Shown: positions 1 through 11,660 of the stretch, in pieces
Layout of the letters: each line of letters begins with the position of its first letter
How positions within the stretch are numbered: position 1 is the first letter of the stretch
NCBI GenBank assembly: GCA_030762935.1
Contig: CM060884.1
Span: forward strand, 75,962,696 to 76,026,695
Reading direction: 5' to 3'
From: Hymenopus coronatus
Lineage: Eukaryota; Arthropoda; Insecta; Mantodea; Hymenopodidae
Length of the DNA stretch: 64,000 nt
Translations under genes and position numbers: made by a program
Notes under the pieces: model-generated
The model's input: the letters and a program-made list of their open reading frames with translations, nothing else
What the model was told of the DNA's origin: nothing
Database searches by the model: none

Positions 1-1114
1 TTTTAAACAAGACATCTTTAGAGTTTTCACGAAAATGGAGGATTTGGAAAAACGAGCAGTGATTAAATACTTCAATTTGAAAGGCTTAACGCCTAAAGAA
101 ATCAAGGAGGAAATGGACAGTACATTGAAAGACTCTGTCCCTTCATATTCAATGATTAAAAGGTGGGTTGCAGAGTTTAAAATGGGACGTACGAGCACTA
201 GTGATGAGCCTCGCTCTGGACGCCCTGTAGAAGTGACAACTGCAGACATCAAATTGAAAAAAATTCATCATTTAATGCTAGAAGACCGCAGATTAAAATT
301 GTTTGAGATTGAAGAAGCTGTAAACATATCAAAAGAACGTGCAGGTAATATTTTAAGTAATGTTCAAAAAGCCTGTGCAAGATGCATGCCGCGTTTGTTG
401 ACACCTGTTCAAAAGTTGCAAAGAAAAACTGTTTTTGTTAAGAATGTGGAGCTCTACCATAAAAATCCCAGGGAATATTTCAGACGGATTATTACCATGG
501 GCGAAACTTGGATGCATCACTTCACCCCAGAAAGTAACTCACAGTCAAAACGGTGGATTGCGCCAAATGAACCAACTCCCTAAATGGCAGGGGTCAACTT
601 TGTCAGTTAACAAGGTTATGGCAGGCAAGTGTTTTCTGGGATGCATTAATTACTCAGAAAAGGAAAAGTGTCAGTGGTGACTACTACAAAAGCGTTTGAG
701 TGACGAGGTGAATAGAAAAAGACCTCATTTGGCAAACAAAAATCTTGTTTCATTACGACAATGCTCGAGTCTATCGTTCAGTCATTGCAATGGCAAAAAT
801 GTGCGAAATAAAGTTGGAATTGCTTGAACATCCAACCTATTTGACAGATCTACCACCCAGTGACTACCATCTGTTCCCAAACGTCAAAAAATGTCTTGGA
901 GGACGAAGATTTCGCAGCAACGAGGAGGTCATTGATGCCGTAAACAGCTATTTGGAGAAACTTGATAAATCATACTACAGAGATGCTTTAATTACATTAG
1001 AACACCAATTTAACAAATGTATTAGGCTTTCTGGAGATTATGTTGAGAAATTAAGCAAAAAATAAATAAATAAATAAATAAATGCTGTTTTCATTGAGAA
1101 GCCCAGTAGTCGTA
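1..1114 (+). mobile_element. Mariner A copy 1 (5' end cut by window edge)
   Basis: This is a mariner-family DNA transposon, a cut-and-paste element that targets TA. The window opens inside its 5' leader, which matches the leader before the transposase at 49964. The 3' end after the stop codon carries TGCTGTTTTCATTGAGAAG and then a short tail ending near 1114. The same end appears reversed at 29149 and 36228. Several frameshifts and a lost catalytic residue mean it cannot be autonomous. Confidence 0.85.
35..1065 (+). pseudogene. Mariner transposase pseudogene (SETMAR-like mariner group)
   Basis: Transposase relic in three frame pieces (35-583, a short middle piece, 745-1065). The start is the ATG opening MEDLEKRAVIKYF. 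A first helix-turn-helix lies near residues 8-45, followed by a GRTSTSDEPRSGRPVEV linker and a second helix-turn-helix near 78-110. Mariner transposases use a D,D34D triad. The first Asp motif reads ITMGETW, so the Asp is Gly (codon 500-502); the other copies here have ITMDETW. The second (HYDNAR) and third (PPSDYHLF) Asp positions are kept. The reading frame breaks near 583 and again before 745. Full-length relatives are about 340-350 residues, and this copy spans that length. Confidence 0.88.
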
Positions 1115-1590
1115 CTATAAATATAAAAATACAAAAATTGCTTGCAACAGAAAAAGGCAGCGCATTACAAATCCGCATCAGATCTGATGGCGGTAAATTA
1201 AAGGTGTAGTTTTGTCAGAAACACTAGTGTCTACTTTACCCCTGGTATGTCATTTTTGGCTAGTTTTGCACACACATATGTATATGTATATACAAATTTA
1301 GCTGCTAAAATGCGACCTATGGCGTTTAGTTTGTGCTGAAGCAGTTAAGTTGCTAACAGAAAGCGCATTACATGGTCAGCAACACGCTGTCCTAAAGGGG
1401 TTCCCAGACACAGCGCCCAGCTTTAATGACCGGACACTAATAGACAACATATATTGCTTCAAATCGATTCTACCCTATAGGGATTAAAACTGGGATATAG
1501 CAAAATATTACCTCACAAGTGAAATTAGAGTACTTTACATAGAAACACAGTATTTGGGAAGAAAATTACCAATACAAATATTCTCATAAA
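1115..1590. other. No gene seen
   Basis: AT-rich sequence with a short TATGTATATG-type simple tract near 1275-1291. I see no recognisable repeat end or coding frame. Confidence 0.5.
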
Positions 1591-2446
1591 ATCTGTTGTG
1601 TTGCATTCACATGACTTTCTCTACATATCTGTAACATATTATTATTAAACAGCTTATTCTCCTATTTACTTTATGATGTTTGAGATAAACATTAGCAGAA
1701 ATGTCTTATTTACTTGCTTCCTCGTATGTAGAACGAAAATAAAGGAATGCACTCGACTAAAACAAATGTCAAAAAGCAATGTGGTTGAAATCCGTTTCTA
1801 TGCAGGGCCAGGAGTTTACAACTTACCACGTGAGAAAAGTTTAAATTATTTTAAATCTGAAACAAATAACAAGGAATATGTCAGAAATGGTCAATTCCAC
1901 GAAAAAAAAAACGCATATGATATGAATTGAGTGCTTTAACGTGTTTTACACTTTTTGTAGTATGTGTTTTTCTAACTCTTACGGTTTATCAGTTACGCAA
2001 AATTTAGCAAAATGCATTCAGAATAAAGAGCTCTATAGAGGCTATTCCCAGAAAATTCAAGATATATATTTTATTTGCCATGTAAATATCTTCACTATAC
2101 GATATTTTAATCAAGATCGTTAGAGAATTTTTTTAGAAAATCTAAATTTTTTATTTTTTCCAAGTAAAAACGTAATTATAGCGAATTTGGGGTGGGGAGG
2201 ATTTTTCACAAAATCTTCGTGTCCCATTTCTGGAAGATACTAAACTTAAATACAATGTTTGATATGTTACACACTCTTCGATTTTTAGTTATCTTGTTCA
2301 CGGACCTTTTGCTAAAAATGCTCTTTTTTGAATACAGGGGAACCTAAAACGAATGTTTCCGGTGTAATTTCGGTATGGAATTTTCGTTGGAGTGCAATAT
2401 CTTTTTTATACACTATGAACATAGTATGTGTAGAGAAAATAAAAAC
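1591..2446 (+). mobile_element. Rep-A, near full-length, lacking the 5' TIR
   Basis: Landmarks in order: start motif at 1591; the block around TACTTGCTTCCTNGTA near 1711-1726; the CCAGTTAC/GCAAAATT block near 1990; AATTCAAGATATA near 2055; GTGGGGAGGATTTTTC near 2192; a TTTCCGGTG block near 2357; and the terminal hairpin ending TGTAGAGAAAATAAAA near 2446. Short ORFs in it are not conserved between copies, so I treat it as non-coding. A DNA-transposon or foldback nature is inferred from the inverted ends seen in other copies. Confidence 0.8.
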
Positions 2447-3570
2447 GTATACAGCGATATTGAAATAAAGGAATCCGGAATATTGTTCGACGTCCACAAG
2501 ATGAACTCTGAAAGCTCGTTGCTTTATCCTAGACGTGTCTTTCCAGTTGGAAACTAATCATTATTACGAGCAGTAAGAGCAATATGACAGAGAGGACAGA
2601 GGTAATTAATCATTACGATACGCTTCAAAGCGTCATTCTGTTATAAATAATACATTTTAGTTCCCTTAGGAGCATTCATTGATTGAAAACGGATGTCCAT
2701 ATTGACAAGTTTATGCCAATGCTAATCAGCTATAAATTCTCTTCAGTAAGGTGCTTCAAAATACAACCCTTCTGTTTTACAAGTTCCTATTATCACATCT
2801 AGAAGTAAGACTTCTTCTGCGTGCAGTATTTATCTTTCTCGCGTCAGCGTTTGGGGATAAGAAGCACATGACCTCTGGAACAGAGAGAGTAGCCAAAATG
2901 GGTGATCTCTCAGAAACCTGGCTTGAGAGTGAGGAAAAGGTATGAAATTAGAATTAATCATTGAGCAGGTAATAGAATGAATGGCTGAGGAAAGGGAAGA
3001 ATCGAAATAAAACTCGCCCGAGCACCCTTGCTGATAGTTGAACGACGTAGAACGACTTATTAAATCATTGAAGCCTAAGCCTGAATATAGCTCAAGCTGT
3101 GTGAAAAGTCCCAGAGGCCCACACCCGAGCATAGCTCGGGCAGACATTTCTAATGCTTTTAATGCAATTCCATGACTGTAACTCGGTCTTGGGATATGCG
3201 GCAAACGTCATGCATCAATTATAGTTTAGTTGTCTGATTTGTGCTGCCATCTGTCCTCGCTCTAGTCAACTATTAGGACTTTTGGGAGAGTTAGTAATAT
3301 TGGCTGCTCTCAGGTAGTCGCACCATTTTCCCTGTTTGTTAAATTTGGTGTTCTTAAATGTTAAAATGCAGATTTTCCCTCAATTTTTGCAAACTGAACC
3401 TGAAATTCAGGATGCAAATGAAGTTCTGGAAAATGCCGATTCCAAGGCATAGCTTTCAATAAATGGAGTGTAAGCTGCTTTACGCAGATTTTTTCAAACT
3501 CATATTTGAAACTTGGTATAAATTTAAAATGAAATATTAATATTGACATTATGACTATTTTCTAATTTGT
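2447..3570. other. Unassigned sequence with one 124-codon minus-strand ORF
   Basis: The minus-strand frame 3204-2830 is the longest open frame here outside a recognised mobile element or simple tandem repeat (124 codons; MPHIPRPSYSHGIALKALEM onward). I recognise no domain. It has no signal peptide and no clear membrane segment. A short inverted motif, CCCGAGCATAGCTCGGG, lies at about 3124-3140. It may be a chance frame or a relic of an unknown repeat. Confidence 0.3.
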
Positions 3571-3691
3571 TGAGCAATTCTTTAAAAGCATACTTTTAGA
3601 TTGTACCATTGCTGTGCTGTTATATACCCTGGGTTTCCTGGCTCTTCAACTAGAGAAATGTCTGGGCTTCAATATGTTAATTACAATACAT

Positions 3692-3800
3692 ACAGTAGAA
3701 CCCCGTAATTACGCTCTTTAAGGGCCTGTAGCCTAACGCGCAATGATCAAAAACCGAAATTTAGTTTTATTTATGCACGCTCTTTAACTTCTGTGGTAAA
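3692..3800 (+). repeat. Pogo/Tigger-like terminal repeat remnant (single end)
   Basis: After a TA, the sequence CAGTAGAACCCCG begins, which resembles the terminal repeats of pogo/Tigger-type elements. The matching opposite end was not found nearby. The last part (about 3760-3800, TTTATTTATGCACGCTCTTT) resembles the tail of SINE-D on the minus strand, so two fragments may abut. Confidence 0.35.
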
Positions 3801-4330
3801 AGCATCGAGAATGCAATGTTTGGGTCATCTACAGTAAGTATGCAACAAAGTTTGGCCCTCGGGTCACATCCATGGACATCAAATAAAATCTCAAATTACA
3901 ATAACACTTATCAAAATAAACATAAAACATACCTTATCACAGGAGATATAGGACATTCCTGGACAACAGTAACCTTGTATGGTTTGCATTTTAAAAGTAT
4001 TGTTGCTTTCCATGCTAAGATTTCGAAATGTCAGTTTCTTGTGCTACATGCCTAAGAGATGTGCGAGGTGACCGTTCTAACCTTTCTCCTATTTCGCCTA
4101 ATATCTGTTCCGTAAACACACGCTTGTTTCCCTATCTTTACCTATCACAAATTGATTTCGTTTCCCTGACTTTATTTACAAGCAAACGAACTGCCTGTCC
4201 ACTCGGAACACGCACGCCAGGAAGTTTAGTTTCATCCCTAAAACATGATCTAATCACAAACACTCTTTGTGGTACTGTATACTGCATTTTGAAAGCGACT
4301 CTCTGGCACGACACTCACAAGGAACCTTGA
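3801..4330. other. No gene seen
   Basis: Two short overlapping plus-strand frames (3816-4055 and 4028-4330) have no recognisable similarity and no initiation context I can defend. I treat them as chance. Confidence 0.4.
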
Positions 4331-4613
4331 CCTACCGCCCGGACGCAGCTCCCCCATCTCGGTCCATAACAGACGCCATAGAGGGTGCGACGTGGTCAGC
4401 GCCTCGAACTCCCCCGGCCGGTTAATGCGGACCTCAAGTCCTGAAGCCGCTACTTCTCCATCAAGTAGCTCCTCAATTGGCCCCTATATGGACCTCACGA
4501 GGCTGAGTGCCCCCTGCACTAGGTCTCCCAGCGGGAAAAAAATCCTCTCGCCGGTCCCGGGAATCGAACCCAGGTCTCCCGCTTGGTAAGCACCTGCGCT
4601 ACTCGCTAAAGCA
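4331..4613 (-). mobile_element. SINE-A copy, tRNA-headed
   Basis: Read on the minus strand, it starts with a tRNA-like head: GCGCAGGTGCTTACCAAGCG, then the RNA polymerase III B-box-like GGTTCGATTCC (complement near 4562-4572). The body contains ACTCAGCCTCGTGAGGTCC and ends GGCGGTAGG. The same head, body and end recur at 13824-14075 on the other strand, which defines the family. It is GC-rich against its AT-rich surroundings and non-coding. Confidence 0.75.
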
Positions 4614-4856
4614 TGTTAAAGCACTTCAAGCAAAACTAAGCATTCCTTATGTTATTCACGTGTGCACTGGAAAAGAACAGAAGTAAGACTGACGCACATG
4701 TGGCGACAGAACGGATGTAGGACTTGCTCGCAGGGAACTGCAGTGAACGTCTCGCGGGCCGGCCAAAGTTTTGTAACAAACGTACTGTACAACGAATGGA
4801 GAAGAACAGAATACCTTTAAGAGTAGGTATAGCAGGCTGTACTACATAAGAAAAGA
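4614..4856. other. No gene seen
   Basis: Short spacer between SINE-A and Rep-A. The 88-codon minus-strand frame here runs into Rep-A sequence and is not gene-like. Confidence 0.4.
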
Positions 4857-5569
4857 ACCTGATTTGTTCCATTAACATCACTTCTTTACATCTCTGCAAC
4901 AAATTATTGTTAAAACGCTTGTGCTTCTTTTTACTTCATGCTAATCGAGAAAAAATTAGCAGAAATAGTCTTGTTACTTGCTTCCTTGTAAGTAGAAGCG
5001 AAATAAGGGAGTACAATGAGTTAAAGTAATAGTCAAAAGCTGGTTGATGTTCCCTTGTTTGTATGGACAGTTGACAAATTCCCGTACGAGAAAAGTATAC
5101 ATTTTTAAAGCTGAAACCAATAACAAAGAATATCTCAAAATTGATCCACTTCACGAAAGAAAGTATATAACACAATTGTGTGTTCTAACGCGCTCTACAT
5201 TTTCTGTTAAGTAAGTTTTTGTCTATCTCTTACGGTCTAGCAGTTATGCACAATTCTGTAAAATTCGTCCAGAATAAAGTAGTCTTCAGAGACTATTCGC
5301 AGAAAATTCAAGATATACTCTCGATTTGTGAGGTACATATCTTTAATATACAATATTTTAATCAAAATCTTTAGTGCTATTTTTCAAAAAAAAAAAATTC
5401 GAAATTTTTTCCATGTAGAGGGTAGTTGGCGGTGGGGGGACGTTCTTGAAAATCTTCGTGTCGCATCCTTGGAAGAAACTGAACTTAGATACTAATTTGG
5501 TATTTAACGGATTTTTAGTTTTTGACCTATGCTGTCCACAGACACACACGGACCTTTTTAAAAAATGTT
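4857..5569 (+). mobile_element. Rep-A, 3' TIR missing; left arm of palindrome
   Basis: Forward copy running from the start motif to the CGGACC block. It stops at the internal T-tract (about 5545-5569), where the next copy begins in reverse. With 5570-6396 it forms a tail-to-tail inverted pair. Confidence 0.8.
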
Positions 5570-6396
5570 TTACTTTCTCTACACGTACTATGTACATAGT
5601 GTATAGAGAAGGTATTGTATTGCACCCAAAAATTCAATACCGAAATTTCACCGGAAATATACATTTTGGGTCTCCCTGAATCCAAAAAAAGCATTTTTAC
5701 AAAAAGGTACGTGTGTGTCTTTGTGTCTGTGGACAGCATAGCTCAAAAACGAAAATACCATTAATTACCAAACTTGGCATTTTCCAAGGATGCGACACGA
5801 AGATTTTAAAGAAAATCCCCCCAACCCCAGCTACTCTCTACATGGAACATTTTTCGAAAATTTTGATTTTCTTAAAACTGGCTCTAATGATTTTGATTAA
5901 TAAAATGTACATCTTGAATTTTCTGGGAATAGTCTCAGAAGACTACTTTATTCTGGATGAGTTTTATAAAAGCTTGCATAACTGCTAAACCGTAAGAGAT
6001 GGACAAAAACTTAACACACAAAAATGCAGAGCACATTAAAACTTACAATTTATGTCATATACATTTTTTTTCGTGGAGTTGATCGTTTTTTAGATATTCC
6101 TTGTTTTTTGTTTCAACATTGAAAAACGTATACTTTTCTCGTGCAGAATTTGTCTAGTCCTGTCCATACAAACAAAGGAACTTCAGTCACATAGCAACCA
6201 GCTTTTGACTGTCATTTTAACCTATGCTACTCCCTTATTTGCCTTCTACTTGCAAGGAAGCAAGTAATAAGACCATTTCTGCTAATTTTTCTAAATTAGC
6301 AGGAAGTAAATAGAAGTATAAGCTTCTTAACTAGAATCTGTTGCACAGATGTAGAGAAAGTCATGTGAATGGAGCTCGTCAGATTTATAATTATGA
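5570..6396 (-). mobile_element. Rep-A, reverse; right arm of palindrome
   Basis: Begins with CTTTCTCTACACGTACTATG and runs through every Rep-A landmark in reverse to the start motif near 6355-6396. Its body is complementary to 4857-5569 over about 700 bp. The open frame 5713-5988 is the repeat's common reading window, not a gene. Confidence 0.82.
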
Positions 6397-6910
6397 CTAT
6401 CGCTTTAATTTATGTACTAGTCTCACCACTTTTCAACTGACAAGGAACTAAGTAATAAGAACATTTCTGATAATGTTTATAGTTAGATCTCATGAGAATG
6501 TAACACGTCAGATTTTGTTATAATTGCGCTGAAGTTAGCGCTTCCTGTTTTAACGTACTGCATCATTAGCGGTTTCTTCTTAAGTCATTCTCTTTATTTG
6601 ATCATCATCCTCACCCTTCCTCGCACTTTCTAATCTTATCTTTGCAGTTGTACAGAATGTCCAACTTGCGTTTTATGAAATTGCGAGTCAAAATATTAGT
6701 GTTAGTTGAGAATACTTACTTTTTCAATATGTATACAGGGTGTTTGCTAATGACCTATACCAAATTATTTTCACAGAATATGTAGATTATTTAATAAGTA
6801 ATTTGAGATAGGAGATTTATGGCCTGTTTATTAAAATTTCCAAGTAACGGCTATAGGTTTCTGAAGTGTCTGTACGCCACGTATGGCGGCACTTCGTGTG
6901 GAATGAAAAA
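6397..6910. other. Mixed fragments; possible terminal motif
   Basis: About 6430-6525 holds a decayed reverse Rep-A start fragment. At about 6735, TACAGGGTGTTTGCTAATGA resembles the outer end of arthropod DNA transposons, but no partner end was found. No coding frame seen. Confidence 0.35.
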
Positions 6911-7767
6911 ATCTGATGTGTTACATACACACGACTTTCTCTCCATCTCTGGACAAATTACTGTTAAAAAGCTTATGCTTCCATTTACTTCATGCTAATC
7001 AAGAAGAATTAGCAGAAATAGTCTTATTACTTGCCTCCTTGTAAGTAGAAGGGGAATAAGGGAGTACCATAGGTTAAAGTGATAGTCAAAAGCTGGTTGC
7101 TATGTGACTGAAGTTCCTTTGTTTATACAGACATAGTTTACAAAGTCCTGTATGGGAAAATTATAAGTTGTTCAAAGCTGAGACCAAAAACAAGGAATAT
7201 CTCAAAAACGTTAACTCCACGAAAAAAAAAAAATGTACATAACATACATTTTCTGTTTTATCGTGATCTATGTGTTTTGTGTAGTAAGGTTTTGTCTATC
7301 TCCTACAGTTTACCAGTTATGCAAAATTAAAAAAAAAATCATCCAGAATAGAGAGATCTTTAGGACATATTCCCAGAAAATTCAAGAAATAAATTTTATT
7401 TGTTATGTAAATATCTTAAATATATGCCATTTTGATCAAAATCGGCAGAGACATTTTTGAGAAATTTTCGAAATTTTTTCCATGTTAAGGGTAGTTGGGT
7501 GTGTGGGGATTTTCTTGAAAATGTTCCTTGGAAGATACCAATCTTAAATACCAAGTTTGGTTCTTAACGGTCTTTTCGTTTTTCAGCTATGCTGCCCACA
7601 AGCACACATTGACACAAACGGGCATTTTTCTACAGATGTTTTTTTTCTTTTTTTTTATTCAGGGGTCCCAAAATATATATTCCCGGTAAAATCTTGGTAT
7701 TGAATTTTTGGGTGAAATACAATACCTACTCTTTACACTATACACATAATACGCGTAGAGAAAGTAA
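6911..7767 (+). mobile_element. Rep-A, near full-length
   Basis: Runs from ATCTGATGTG to the terminal hairpin and ACGCGTAGAGAAAGTAA. The 5' TIR is absent. An A/T-rich slip near 7640-7660 enlarges the internal T-tract. Confidence 0.8.
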
Positions 7768-8391
7768 TTTGCTACCAAGCAAAAACAATTTTTATTTTCA
7801 TGAACATTGAAAAGAAGTGTCATCATGGACGTTACCAACACGTAAATATAAAATATCCTTTATTTTCGATACATTATCGATTCCGGGGACTTTACGAATC
7901 TAGAGTTATAAGCTAGATAATTAGATGAACTGATGAATTAGCGTAGTTTACTTGCAGCATTAAATTGGACCATTATTGTTTCTAAGCACGGATGTTCAAT
8001 TTAGTCTGTCAAGTTTAACAGAGCCTAATGCACGCCATTAGCTCGGAATCAGGACGGCAAACTCTCTTTATCAGCGGTCACCGTGCATTAGTTCCACCTG
8101 CACACACATTTTCTTAATCAAAGAACAGCAACACCGGTTTTAATTTCACCGACAAAATTCATTATCAGTTTTTGATTGCATTTCCCTTTCTGGTAAATCG
8201 AAGAAACAGTTTCCGTGCAGTAATAATGGTTTGTATACAGATCTTCCCGTTTCAAAATCAATCGCGCATTACAAACGTTTCGTGTGAGAGCACGCATTTC
8301 CGCTTTTAATAACTTTACCTATATCATATCTGTTCCCTTTACATTGCGAATTATTAAAGTGGAATATTTCCCGCGCCTTTGATGCTTTTTC
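7768..8391. other. No gene seen
   Basis: Sequence without Rep-A landmarks. I find no tRNA-like head and no coding frame above background. Confidence 0.45.
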
Positions 8392-8716
8392 AGAGGAACA
8401 TAAAGTTGATACAGAAACGAATCTATTGCTTTCTATCCAAAATTTGATAACAGATTTCATTGGAAATACACATTTTAGAATTGTCTGAATAAAACAGCTA
8501 TTTTACTTCTTCTACGTGCACATTATACAGGTATAGAAATATTGCATTCCATCCAAAATTTGATAACATATTTTACCGGAAATATACGTTTTAGAGCTCC
8601 CTGAATTTTTACTTCGTCCACTTCGCACATAGTACACAGGATTAGAAAGTATTGCATTCCACCCAAAAATTTGTTAACAGATTTTAAGAATATACGCGTT
8701 TTAGTACTGCTGGATA
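8392..8716 (-). repeat. Three serial copies of the Rep-A TIR
   Basis: Three consecutive TIR segments in the same orientation: about 8392-8510, 8511-8607 and 8608-8716. Each carries a diverged hairpin, then ATTGC(A)TTC(C)A(T/C)CCAAAA and a GGAAATA(C/T) block. The last one joins the body of the next Rep-A copy. Confidence 0.65.
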
Positions 8717-9449
8717 AAAAAATCTGATGTGTTCCACTCACATGACTTTCTCTACATCTCTGTAACAAATTGTTGTTAAAAAGCTTGATTCCTTGTGAGT
8801 AGGCGAAATAAAGGAGTAGCATAGTTTAAAGTGATGGACACGAGTTGACAAATTCCTGTATGAGAAAAGTATAAGTTTTTTATAGATGAAACCAAAAACA
8901 AGGAATATCTCAAAAACCATCAATTTCACGAAAAAAAATGTATGTAAAATAAATTGTGTGTTTTAATGTGCTCTACATTTTTTTGTGTGCTAAGTTTTTG
9001 TCCATCTCTTACGCATTAGCAGTTATGCAAACTTTCGTAAAACTCATCCAGAATAAAGTAGTCTTCAGAGGCTATTCCCAGAAAATTCAAGATATACATT
9101 TTATTTCTCAGGTAAATATCTTTAAAATACGATATTTTAACCAAAATCGCTAGAGCCGTTTGGAGAAAATCAAAATGTTTGATATTTTTTCCATGTAAAG
9201 AGTTATTGGGGTGTGGCAATTTTCTTGAAAATCTTTGCGTCGCATCCTTGGAAGATACTAAGCTTAAATACCAAGTTTGGTATTTAACGGCCTTTTCGTT
9301 TTTGAGCTATGCTGTCCACAGACACACAGACGGACCTTTTTCTAGAAATATTTTTTTTTTTACTCCGGAAATCTCGGTATCGAATTTTTTGTTGCAATGC
9401 AATACCTTCTCTATACACTATGCACATAGCACGGGTAGAGAAAGTAAAA
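8608..9449 (+). mobile_element. Rep-A, both TIRs recognisable
   Basis: The left TIR (about 8608-8716) joins the body start AATCTGATGTGTTCC at 8721, and the right TIR ends in GGGTAGAGAAAGTAAAA at 9449. A deletion around 8775-8850 shortens the block that normally holds TACTTGCTTCC. The left TIR is more diverged than the right. Confidence 0.7.
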
Positions 9450-9560
9450 GTCACAACTCTAAATGTTCTCGGAAATGGATCGTTTGGAAGATTGCGTCTG
9501 ATCGGTTTACTTAGTTGGCTAGAACACTGCAGCTAATACACGGTCAGCTGTTACTTGAAA

Positions 9561-10315
9561 AATCGGATGTGTTCCATTCACACGACTTTAAGCAAATCTC
9601 TGTAATAAAGTATTGTAGAAAAGTGTGTTCTTCTATGTATTTTATGATAATCGATAAACATGAGCAGAAATTCTCTTAATTACGTGCTTCAATGTAAATA
9701 GAAGGGAAATAGTAGAATACAGTAGGTAAAACGACAGTAAAAATTTTAAATGCTGCTTGCCATGTGAAAATGTGTTAAACTATTTTAAATCTGAAACAAA
9801 TAAGAAGGAATACCTCAGAAATGGTCGATTCAATGAAAAAAAACGTACATGACATAAATTGTGTGTTTTAGCGTGATCTACATGTTTTGCTATCCCCTAC
9901 GGTTTACCAGTTACGCAAAATTCATTGAGACAAAAGTGATCCTGAGAGACTATTTCCAGAGCATTCAAGATATAAATGTTATTTGTCATGTAAATATCAT
10001 TAATATATGGTATTTTAATCAAAATCGTTAGAGCCATTTTTGAGAAAAGCAAACATTTCTAAAATGTTTTCCATGCAAAGGGTAGTTTGGGAGGTCGTTT
10101 TCTCAAAATCTCCATGAAGCAACCTAGGAGGATATTAAGCTTAAATGCCAAGTTTGGTATTTTAGCAATTTTTCCTTTTTCGTGTTCACAGACACACGGA
10201 CACACACAAATATTTATCTAAAAGTATTTCAGGCAAAATTTCGGTATTGAATTTTTGGGTGCAATACAATAACTTCTCTTTACATTGTATTCATAATACG
10301 TGTAGAGAAAATAAA
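9561..10315 (+). mobile_element. Rep-A, diverged
   Basis: Start AATCGGATGTGTTCC and end ACGTGTAGAGAAAATAAAA. The middle is more diverged than neighbouring copies (for example CATTCAAGATATAAATG). The 9450-9560 spacer holds nothing I recognise. Confidence 0.72.
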
Positions 10316-10928
10316 AAGGAATAGAGAAAGTGATGTCAATGGAACGCAAGATTTTTTCTCTACGAAGTGAAACAGAAAATACCACATTGAAGTTTCACTC
10401 AAGCAACTTTGCTTGTAGCATTCCGTTTGTGTATATATGCAAGAATTAAACATTTCTGGGTTTTCTGTTGGCAAAAATGGGAAGTCTCTGATCACAGGAA
10501 GAAAGCGAGCGTTACTTCACTCGTGAAGATGTTAAAACGTTTCAGGGACTGCAAAAGGAAAAGATAAATTCTCTGGTTTCTTCAAAGCAAGTACATGTTG
10601 GTGAAAGCTTTGAACGGCCGACCGGCAGCATTCAGAAATCAGCTGTTCCCAACAACAGAATAGACAGGCACATTCAGCAATCTTTCCATTTTCAGCCTTG
10701 CACATTCGATCAAATGCTCGCTCGCTTCCTGGACCAGCCTTTTCTGTTCTCTAAAGCGAACAAAATTATTTACAAAGATCCTTTATGAATTTGGCCCTTT
10801 GTAACATATCGCATGTGGCTAGGAATAAACCCAGTAGGCTTTTATGTCCGTAAAATGAACAAAAAATCAAATAACTCTGCCTCTATATCAGAAACCGTTC
10901 TTAAGGGCATCTCTGTGACGACTGAAAA
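10316..10928. other. Mostly unassigned; short Rep-A start piece
   Basis: About 10323-10357 matches the Rep-A start in reverse (TAGAGAAAGTGATGTCAATG). The remainder shows no repeat ends and no credible coding frame. Confidence 0.4.
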
Positions 10929-11309
10929 AAATCTCATGTCTTCCATTTGCATGACTTTCTCTACTCTCTGCAATAAATTTTTGTTAAAAAGCTTATACTT
11001 CTATTTACTTCAAGCTAATCGAAAAAAAAAAAATAGCATAAATAGTTTTATTACTTGCTGCCTTGTAAGTAGAAGCGAAATAAGGGAGTACCAAAGGTTA
11101 AAGTGATAGTCAAAAGCTGGTTGCTATGTGACTGAAGTTCATTTGTTTGTATGCACAGGAGTTGACAAATTCCTGTATGAGAAAAGTTTAAGTATTTTAA
11201 AGCTGAAACTAATAACGAGGAATATCTCAAAAACGATCATTTCCACGAAAAAAAAAAATGTACATGATATAAATTGTGTGTTTTAGTGAGCTCTACATTT
11301 TTTGTGTAC
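10929..11309 (+). mobile_element. Rep-A 5' half, interrupted
   Basis: Forward copy from the start motif to CTCTACATTTTTTGTGTA. It breaks at about 11309, where a mariner A fragment begins, and is not resumed after the fragment. Confidence 0.75.
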
Positions 11310-11501
11310 GCCAGATCTAGCACCCAGTGACTACCACTTGTTCCCAAACATCAAAGAATGTCTTGGAGATGGAGATTTCACAGCAACGAGGAGGTCAACA
11401 GCTATTTTGAGGACCTTCACTACAGAGATGGTTTAATTAAATTAGAACAGCGATATGACAAATGTATGAGCCTTTCTGGAGATAGTGTTGAGAAATAAAG
11501 A
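11310..11501 (+). pseudogene. Mariner A transposase, C-terminal fragment
   Basis: Encodes the region around the third catalytic Asp (the APSDYHLFPN motif) through to the C-terminus before the TAA at about 11496. It aligns with 850-1065 of copy 1. A deletion removes the residues after GGRRFH, and the remainder needs a frameshift. No mariner ends are present, so the piece arrived or survived as a fragment inside Rep-A sequence. Confidence 0.8.
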
Positions 11502-11504
11502 ACA

Positions 11505-11660
11505 AAATCTGATACGTTACACTCATATGACTTTCTCTAACTTCTTACAAGAGACAATTCTTCTGTCAACAGCATGCTAATCGAGATAAACATTAGTAGA
11601 GTTTTATTACTTAAATATGGAACTAAGGGAATGCACATGGCTACACATCAGATGTTTATA
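11505..11660 (+). repeat. Rep-A 5' fragment
   Basis: Start motif ATCTGATACGTTACACTCAT, then a decayed first 150 bp. It begins immediately after the mariner fragment. Nothing is recognised at 11661-11847. Confidence 0.6.

Noticed and set aside
1591..2446. Rep-A as a Helitron
   Set aside because: A TC start and a 3' hairpin are superficially Helitron-like, but there is no CTRR end, and complete copies have long inverted ends, which Helitrons lack.
5713..5988. Recurrent ORFs ending in an ILNFLGIxSEDYFILDEFY-type peptide (also 9219-9016, 12663-12923, 16243-15983, 28177-28365)
   Set aside because: It appears in many Rep-A copies but always in short, unequal frames with stops and shifts at other places. 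It is a common stretch of the repeat, not a maintained protein.
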